Positions 57,401 to 64,000 of a DNA stretch of 64,000 nucleotides are shown here, piece by piece. Within the stretch, counting starts at the first letter, position 1. Every line of letters starts with the position of its first letter. The DNA is from Tetragonia tetragonoides (lineage: Eukaryota; Streptophyta; Magnoliopsida; Caryophyllales; Aizoaceae). The notes under the pieces were generated by a model. It searched no databases and was not told where the DNA came from. It was given only the letters and a program-made list of their open reading frames with translations. The translations under genes and the position numbers were made by a program. The stretch covers positions 35,467,501-35,531,500 of the forward strand of contig CM076152.1 in NCBI GenBank assembly GCA_038025085.1. The letters are read 5' to 3'.

Positions 57401-60400
57401 ATTAGTGAATTAGGATTAAATAAATATGTATAAATCAATATCTAATTGTTGTACAACTCACATTGATTGTTTGATGTCCTTCATTATCAGTCACATAGGC
57501 AAACTGCCTATTTCTTGGTGTATACCTTGATACCAGAGAACCCTGAAAAAAGAAGGAGAAGAAGATTAGTTTAAGTTTAAAAGCTTTGGAATTGCAAAGA
57601 GGGTTGCAAGAAATCCTTACCAAAGACACCCTTTGAGATGTAGGTTGAGTGTTTGATCTTGGTTGGCTTTTAGGTGTAGTAGTATGAGGTGCAGGTTGAG
57701 TTGTAACAGTGGGATGAGGTGTGGCAGTAGGGTTAGTTGAAGCAGTTGTTCTATTCTTCTGTTTAAGAGCCTTTGAAGTAGTAGAAGGAGCTGCTGAATC
57801 AAGTTTAAGATTTTGGCAGGTCTTTCTATTGTGCCCTACACCCCCACAACCTCTACACTTGTTGACGGTTTGGCCTGCTTTGCTTAGCTTTGGGTTCTTC
57901 TTGTCCAACTCACCAGCCTCTTTTCTCCTCTTCATCTTAGGCCTTTGTGCTACTGGTGTTTTCAATGGTGGTGGATAAATTGGTTGACCAATTGCAGCTG
58001 GCCACTCAGTTGGACCATTTTGCGGCTCCAAACAATATCTGTAAGCCTTAAGATATTCTAACTTGGTGTAACATTTGGCCACATAACATTCAGGGTCCTC
58101 ACCTATTGACCATATGGCAGCTACAGCATGAAGGCAAGGAATGCCACTCAACTGCCATGACCTACATGCACAAGTTCCTGTTGCAAATCAACCACATACC
58201 TAACATGACCAGCACCATGTCTAACACCAAATTGCCCATTGCCTGAAGGTGCAGCTATCCATCCTTTACAACCCACTTTTGACTTCTCTAATTTCAACAG
58301 AATCCTAGGACAAATTAAACACTCTTTATCGGCAATGTCATTTCTTTTCTTTTGGTGCCTGACCATAATAGCATCCCTTATGTCTTCTAGCATTGTAATT
58401 AAGGGGTTTGTGCTTACTTGATAAGATGCAAGTATTGAACACCTCACGCACATTGTTGTCAATGTGATCCTTCATTGTAAAACGCCTTACACCATCTTTG
58501 TGGATTCCTTTCCATTAAATTTTCTGCCGCTATCTCTGAAATTTGGCAAAATTCTTCAAGATTTGCCAAATTGATTTTGTGTTGTACTCTTTGCAATTTT
58601 CCAAAACCCTTTCCTATATTGTTGCCCTCCCCCAAACACACCTCTGAAATTGACATAAACATGCCTAGCACAACACCTCTGCTTTGCCTCTGGTAACACT
58701 TTCTTTACAACACTCAATAGGCCCTTTTGCTGATCAGACATATCCAGCCCCTTGTCCAAGTTCAAGATCAGATCTAAGCAACAGCAAGAACCACTCCCAA
58801 GTTTCAGTGCTCTCAGTCTCAACTATAGCCCAAGCCACGGGATACATTTGATTATTTCCATCCCTACCTACTGCAGTTAACAATTGACCTGCCATTGGTC
58901 CCTTCAAAAAACATCCATCTATAGAAATGAAGGGCCTACACCCATCCCAGAACCCCTGCCTCAGTGCATAATAGCCAACGTATGTTCTTTTAAAAATTTG
59001 ATTAACACAATGAAACTTGACAGTGTTTTTTGATAAAACCATCAGAAACCCTAAATTCCACATCGATTTTCACCAAATACTTGAACTAAAACCATAATCA
59101 ATTGACCAAGGTTAGAATCACGTACCTCAATTGAAGACTTTGAGCTAATTGAGTGCTCCAATGAAACGAAAATGGCAGAGCAAGCTTGGTGAACTTGGAG
59201 GTTGAATTTGGCGCCTTGAAATACTCTGGAGGTGGAGGGACCAAATATTTTTGGGAGTCAAAGAGTATAATAATGACCGTGGATGGAGAAGAAACGTTGT
59301 TTTATTCAACTTGGTTTAAAACTTGGTGAACGTCGTCGTTTTTGTGAGCAGAAACAAAGAAAAAAAATTAAAATTAAGATATGGGCCATCATCTTGCCAC
59401 CTCATCACTTTAAAGCCAAAATCTCACTTACCGTTCACCAAGATAACGGAAGTTATCACAGGGTCCTTAAAGGCCAACAAAAAAAGTTTGGTCCTTAAAG
59501 GCCAAAGAGACCAAAAGTTCCGTCCTTATAATGGTGTTATCTCGCAAAAACAATAAATGTATTTATTGAACATCTACAAATTATTTATAAATGATCTATA
59601 TTATGAAACAAAAATAATTCATTAAACTATCAATATTATGGGGGAGTAACAACTTTGCGAGTATTTTGTTACTTTTAAAGAAAAAATTCACGAGCGAGTC
59701 TTTTCAATGTTCCACCTGCAACTAATATCCTGAACTTCATCATTTATAATTCTAAGTGGCTTGACTGTCAACATTCATGGGTCTTGATGATGCTCATTGA
59801 TCAACTAGAAAAAGAAGAACTGTGATGTGGATTTCTTTCCATTTAGTTAGCTTGTTTGTATGCTTGGCATGTGAAACTAATACTGAAGTATGTTCCTTTT
59901 ACTTGTACCATACATATATAGTTTTTAGTTCAATTATGCAAACTTAGTTCAATTCAGTTTAACGACATATTTTTCATCTCATGAATCACTATTTATTCAG
60001 TTTAAAAAGTATCGCCAATCCAATGAAAAAAAACCCTAGCTGAATCTGTTAAATGTGTGTGTTTGTACATGTTTGACTTTATGAAGGTAACTTTGACCAA
60101 TATTTTCTTAAAAGTCATTTGAGAAATACTATTATTAGACTTGTCATGGTAAAATTAAAATTTTGTTGAGAAAGTTTTTTCGTATTTAGTCCAAAATCAT
60201 ATTGGACAATGTACCTTTGTCCAGAAGCTAGCAAGATAACAGTGATCTGAAGAAAGGACAGTGACCTATTAGCTATTACCTTAGTATCTTCTCAAGTTTG
60301 ACAGTTGATTGGCAACTTTAACAATCACCCGTTCACAATCTTGAGTTCTTGACTAATTTTTAACTTTGTGAGTTATTTGTGATTGCAGCTTGCACATAGT

Positions 60401-61756
60401 AGATTCTGATAACACATTCATTCATGACATATCAATCTATGGGAACTTCGTATCACCAAATAACGACGGGATTGACATACAGGATTCTAATAATACAGTC
60501 ATCACAAGGTGCCACATTGACACAGGGGATGATGCTATATGTCCAAAGACAAACAATGGTCCTCTTTACAACTTAACCGCTACTGACTGTTGGATCAGAA
60601 CTAAGTCTTCAGCCATCAAGCTTGGAAGTGCTAGCTCATTCGATTTTGTGCACCTGGTATTTGACAATATAACAATATTTGAATCTCACAGAGGACTTGG
60701 ACTTCAAATACGTGATGGAGGTATTTTTTCGCCTCTTCTCTTGCTACAGTTAGCCTTTTCTAGTCCTACAGTCCTACTAATCCTCTATTTGATAGTTTTC
60801 CTTCTGCATTATATGCTATTAGATGATTAATCATCATTGTTGAGTGCACCATTGAGAAAAGGGTGTTTTAGAAGGTAGTATGTCAATATAAACTTTGTGA
60901 GATCTTCCTCTTATGAAGTTCTCAGTTATTCGCAAGCAACCTATTTAGCCGACTTCACCTAGTGGGTTAAGTCTTCTTGTTGTGAATCTGTATGTGTGGT
61001 AATACTTAGTGTGATTCAAGTTTCAATGATTTATAGTGGTTTGTCGCGAATTGTTAACAGAGTAAACAGACATTGATATCAGTTAAGAAGCTGCCTTATA
61101 AAGTTATAATTTACCCAATAAAAACAACGTAAATGTTGTCCAAAAATGTAGTACTTCTCTTTCCTTGAGTTGCTATGGAGCAAAATTAGCTTGGCAGTTG
61201 TTACTTGTCAGTTTATACCTCTGTAAAAGATATTTGTGCTGATTTGAGACTGACCTGTTGTACAGGAAATGTAAATGACATTACGTTCTCCAACATAAAC
61301 ATAAGCACAAGGTACTATGATCCATCATGGTGGGGAAGAGCAGAACCTATCTACATAACGACCTGTCCAAGGGACTCAAATTCAAAAGAAGGCTCGATCT
61401 CTAACTTAAAGTTCATTAACATCACAGCAGTTTCTGAAAATGGAGTGTTCCTGTCAGGATCTAAAGGTGGACTCATACGCGATTTGAAGTTCAGCAACGT
61501 AAATCTCACTTACAGAAGATGGACAAATTATGTTGGAGGATTAGTAGATTACAGACCTGGGTGCTCAGGACTTGTTAATCATAATATGGCCGGGATCATC
61601 ATGGAGCACGTCGAAGGTCTTGAAGTTGAAAATTTGAACATGAGATGGTCTCAAGATGGATCAGTAGGATGGGATAATCCCCTCTATTTCAGGCCTTCCA
61701 CTGTAAATAACATTTCTTTTCTTAATTTTCATTCGGGTTTGTATTACAATCAATAG
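51467..61756 (+). CDS. GH28 polygalacturonase-like protein (At3g57790-like)
   Basis: Three exons: 51467-52074, 60389-60720 and 61266-61756. They join in phase to 1431 bases, 476 residues. A signal peptide (about 1-29) implies secretion to the cell wall. The pectinase start TDFGATGNG is followed by the parallel beta-helix. GH28 family motifs: NNDGIDI (about 227-233), DTGDDAI (about 247-253, catalytic Asp pair), and RGLGLQIRDGG in place of the usual RIK region. The canonical GHG histidine motif is not visible where SSAIKLGS stands, a feature I associate with the divergent plant clade including At3g57790. Its substrate may therefore not be simple polygalacturonan. The first intron is 8.3 kb and holds a MITE, a retroelement scrap and a dead MuDR element. 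Codons are not interrupted. Confidence 0.93.
52410..52947. mobile_element. PIF/Harbinger-like MITE in GH28 intron 1
   Basis: 538 bp with inverted ends: GGCTCTATTTGGTTGGGCG, and on the right ACCCCAACCAAACGGAGCC. A 3-bp duplication GAA flanks it (52407-52409, 52948-52950). Further paired words (CGTTGTTTGGTTACAACGG and AAACCAAACAACGG) strengthen the inverted arrangement. The open frames inside are short. Confidence 0.75.
53117..53430. repeat. Diverged tandem iterations, unit about 80-90 bp
   Basis: The phrase GCCATTGTTATGAAGC (or variants with CATTGTCATCAAGC) followed by AAAACTTCTCCATCAA recurs near 53117, 53195, 53282 and 53370 with substitutions and indels. Non-coding, inside GH28 intron 1. 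Confidence 0.5.
54913..55045 (+). pseudogene. Short copia-type gag fragment
   Basis: From ATG at 54914 the frame reads MDSVQLQPSDIYT. After a one-base shift it continues LSDYNASRFDGSGFGAWRKG, then LSIALSA, which resembles the start of copia gag proteins (a W-R-G-L.IALSA pattern). It is soon broken. No LTR was assigned to it. It lies in GH28 intron 1. Confidence 0.4.
55378..56322. mobile_element. Non-autonomous TIR element in GH28 intron 1
   Basis: About 945 bp with inverted ends GAGCATGAATAATAATGATC and, inverted, GAGCATTATTATCAATGATC. The flanks are CTA and TTA, so a 3-bp target duplication with one change is possible but not certain. Internal words such as AATGATCCCAAATGGATTCA recur near the left end. 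It includes a short (AT)n tract near 56070. No transposase. Confidence 0.6.
56745..59543 (-). mobile_element. Mutator-like element with decayed MuDR transposase
   Basis: About 2.8 kb with inverted ends GAGATAACACCA and, on the right arm, words around TTGGCCTTTAAGGACC and TGTGATA.CTTC.GTTA matching the left arm. The flanks GTAAAAACAA (56735-56744) and GCAAAAACAA (59544-59553) match at 9 of 10 bases. The transposase remnant runs on the minus strand. The element lies antisense within GH28 intron 1. Confidence 0.75.
57435..59063 (-). pseudogene. MuDR/MULE transposase remnant
   Basis: Minus-strand pieces in order. From 59063 a frame has YVGYYALRQGFWDGC and FISIDGCFLKGPMAGQLLTA, the start of the MULE DDE domain, then VAWAIVETESTETWEWFL. 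After frameshifts come GLDMSDQQKGLLSVVKKVLP and CCARHVYVNFRG (58556-58822), further broken pieces, and a C-terminal part (58151-57435). That part carries the SWIM-type GIPCLHAVAAIW and the knuckle CRGCGGVGHNRKTC. The N-terminal domain is missing and at least three frame shifts are needed, so it is inactive. Confidence 0.85.
59554..60388 (+). other. End of GH28 intron 1
   Basis: AT-rich intron sequence up to the acceptor TTGTGATTGCAG at 60388. No repeat or coding sequence was recognised. Confidence 0.6.
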
Positions 61757-62456
61757 GTGTGGAGCGAATTTATCACGGACATTATTCATTTCAAGAAATT
61801 TCATTTGCTTATCTGAGCTTTGTCCATTGAGGAGAAGAAGCACAGATAATTGTAAGAGCGCCTATAGCAGAAAGAATTTTCTATGTCGTTTTCAAGTATT
61901 TCAACCTTTAACAATTACAGTATAAGTTTTATGGAAATTTTAATAGATACAAATCACGTATGAAACACGGACACCTTGGAAAAGTGTCGTGTCGCGTGTC
62001 CAAAGCCAGGACACGACACGACACCGATACCTGGATATGACATCTAATAGGCGTTTTCCCCCTTTGAATGGCGCTTTTCCTGTTCCCGTGCCTGTGTTGT
62101 GTCAGTTTTCATGTCCGTGTGTTCATACAACCTAGAAATTACTCACGATAATTACCTCCATGTTGTGATAAGAGAATGATCCATACACCCACTGGGTTGA
62201 TTAAAATAGTAGAGAGATAGATTTAATATCTAAGTGGGTTGGCCACCCAAGTGAGTCAATAAAACATTTCCGGTTGTGATAAGCATGTTGTTTATTGCAC
62301 TTACAACAAAACATTTTTTATATCCATCATAAAATAAAGCCAGAAAACATTTGAAATCTGTTTCATCAATTTAAGTGAAAAGGGGGAAACAGCTCCTCTC
62401 AGGTCTCAAAATTTTCTGCTAGCTACAATTATAACCAAAGGTTTTGACTGCCTGAA
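61757..62456 (+). other. Between the GH28 and PPR genes
   Basis: GH28 3' UTR followed by non-coding DNA. A segment near 61950-62145 has GTGTCGTGTCGCGTGTCC and CAGGACACGACACGAC words and a right edge (ATGTCCGTGTGTTCATACAACC) resembling the hAT-type elements at 38.1 and 43.8 kb. No clean 8-bp duplication was found there. Confidence 0.4.
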
Positions 62457-64000
62457 ATGCTGAATAAAATCAAATGGTCAGCCATTGTTGCAAAGCACAT
62501 ACTTTCTCTCTCCTCAACAATCTCATTCTCCCGCCATGTCTCTCTATTATCATTCCCGCCAATCCAATCAAATTTTAAGACCCTTTGCTCCAACGGTCAA
62601 TTGAATGAAGCCTTGCTAGAAATGGCGGCTCAAGGCCTTAACATGAACTTTGAAGAATATGACACCTTTTTAACTGAGTGTGTAAACCAGAAGGCCATCA
62701 GAGAAGGTCAAAGGGTACATGCCCACATGACCAAAACCCATGGATTTCCACCTGTCTATCTTGGAACTAGGCTTGTGGTTTTTTATTGTAAATGTGAGTG
62801 TTTGGTTGATGCACGAGAGATGTTCGATGAAATGCCTGAACGAAATGTGGTTTCTTGGACTGCTATGGTTTCTGGGTATTCAAAAAGAGGGTTTTCCTCT
62901 GAGGCTATAGATCTTTTTGTACAAATGCTAAGATCAGGTAAACTTTATGTTGCCTATAAGAACTTGGTTTTTAGATTCTGTTCTGTGAAACATTGCATGG
63001 AAGTTAGTTTGAGCTTGAATTTTCTATTGGTTTCAAATTTTATATGCTCTTATACAAAGTTTATCGTTGCAATTTTAGTTGTATTTGCAATATATCAATT
63101 TTTTCTATGTGACTAAACCACCTATTCAAAGCAAAGATTCATCTCCTCTTCTATCCTCTTGATCCAGTTTAGCCAGCCTGAAACATAGACTTGATCGGTT
63201 GTTCAAATTGAACAGCCCTAATTGAATCATTCAATCGACTAGCTTCACTTGAGTGTAAATGTAGTTACAACTTACATCTCTTTCACGCGGCTTGATGAAA
63301 GTCTTCATGACAGGCTGCATGTTTTAGATCACCAGCATAAAGTTTGTTAGATTCTGCTATTACTTTGAGACCAATGAGGATCTTTCATGCCCTCATAACT
63401 TTGCTGATGCCTTCCTTGGATGAAGTTTAAAATGAGTTCCAAGTGGCAATTTGCTAAGGATTGAGAAAACAAAAACAAAAGTTGCTTGCTGAGTAGCATG
63501 TCTTAGCAACTAATTGCAGTTCCTGTATTGAATATAGTGTGATTTGTGAAATACAGAAAAGCTCTTGGGTGACTATTACAAAATTGTTTCCCTTACCTGT
63601 TCAAAGTGTCTCACTTATTGATTTAGCGAAAAACTAGTTCAGAAATCTGTGCGAAATAGCTTCTTGAAGTAGTACCAGATCATGGTTATACCTCTTTCGC
63701 ATTCTTTTAAGTTTTAAGAGTTCTGATTAATACAAGGTATTTTATTTGCAGGTACAGAGCCAAATGAATTTACTTTTGCCTCCATTCTGACTTCGTGTAC
63801 GGGGGATCATGGGTTGGAATTTGGAAGACAGATCCACTCTCTTATAACAAGGTATAGTTATTACTCCCACATGTATGTTGGGAGCTCACTTCTTGACATG
63901 TATGCCAAGGCTGGAAGAATCCATGAAGCTCGAATGGTCTTTGACGAATTACCAGAGAGAGATGTTGTTTCCTGTACTGCCATAATTTCAGGGTATGCCC
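62457..64000 (+). CDS. Pentatricopeptide-repeat protein (PLS class, At3g13770-like), start of gene
   Basis: Two exons are visible: 62457-62937 and 63752 to beyond the window edge, with a GT..AG intron of 814 bases in phase 1. The N-terminus (about 1-45) is basic and Ser/Leu-rich, fitting a mitochondrial transit peptide. PPR units follow: YDTFLTECVNQKAIREGQRV, YLGTRLVVFYCKCECLVDA, VVSWTAMVSGYSKRGFSSEA, then NEFTFASILTSC, VGSSLLDMYAKAGRIHEA and DVVSCTAIISGYA. The order closely follows the remembered Arabidopsis At3g13770 protein. PLS-class PPR proteins bind organellar RNA, often for editing; the C-terminal E/DYW region that would decide this is outside the window. No break is seen in the visible part. 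Confidence 0.9.

Noticed and set aside
61950..62145. Third complete hAT-type element
   Set aside because: The inner words match the family but no 8-bp duplication or matching left terminus could be found, so it was not called as a full element.

Overview
This is plant nuclear DNA. It carries spliced genes with GT..AG introns, a land-plant gene set (LRR receptor-like kinase, OTU protease, cornichon, bHLH factor, GH28 enzyme, PPR protein), LTR retrotransposons with tRNA-Met primer sites, Au-type and poly-A SINEs, and many MITEs. It looks like a eudicot; a more exact placement (Caryophyllales, for example) would be a guess.

Layout: 2.2-3.5 kb (-), first exon of an LRR-III receptor-like kinase. 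6.7-12.2 kb (-), a five-exon OTU4-like deubiquitinase gene broken in exon 4, with a 3-kb Ty1/copia element (7071-10053) in intron 4. 12.5-17.9 kb, an Au SINE split by a young 5.2-kb Ty3 element (12575-17776) that lacks the integrase core. 20.9-25.2 kb, a long inverted-repeat structure holding a decayed Tat/Ogre-type pol fragment. 26.8-31.5 kb (+), an intact cornichon gene with a LINE scrap and a solo LTR in its introns. 32.8-35.4 kb, a cluster of nested and adjoining DNA transposons with readable target-site duplications (TSDs). 35.4-44.1 kb, mostly gene-free, with two hAT-type elements and other repeats. 44.5-49.8 kb (+), an intact seven-exon bHLH48/60-like gene. 51.5-61.8 kb (+), an intact three-exon GH28 gene whose 8.3-kb first intron holds a decayed MuDR-type element. 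62.5 kb to the end (+), the start of an At3g13770-like PPR gene.

The GH28, bHLH and OTU genes, and probably the LRR kinase, match from memory an Arabidopsis neighbourhood (At3g57790, At3g57800, At3g57810, At3g57830), so the gene backbone looks like an ancient block expanded by transposons. The genes do not form a pathway. I see no prokaryotic-style system, CRISPR array or operon. The most notable features are the pseudogenised OTU4 copy, two young but internally deleted LTR elements, and the nested transposon cluster with exact TSDs. All exon joins and homologies come from reading the sequence and remembered family features; no search was run.
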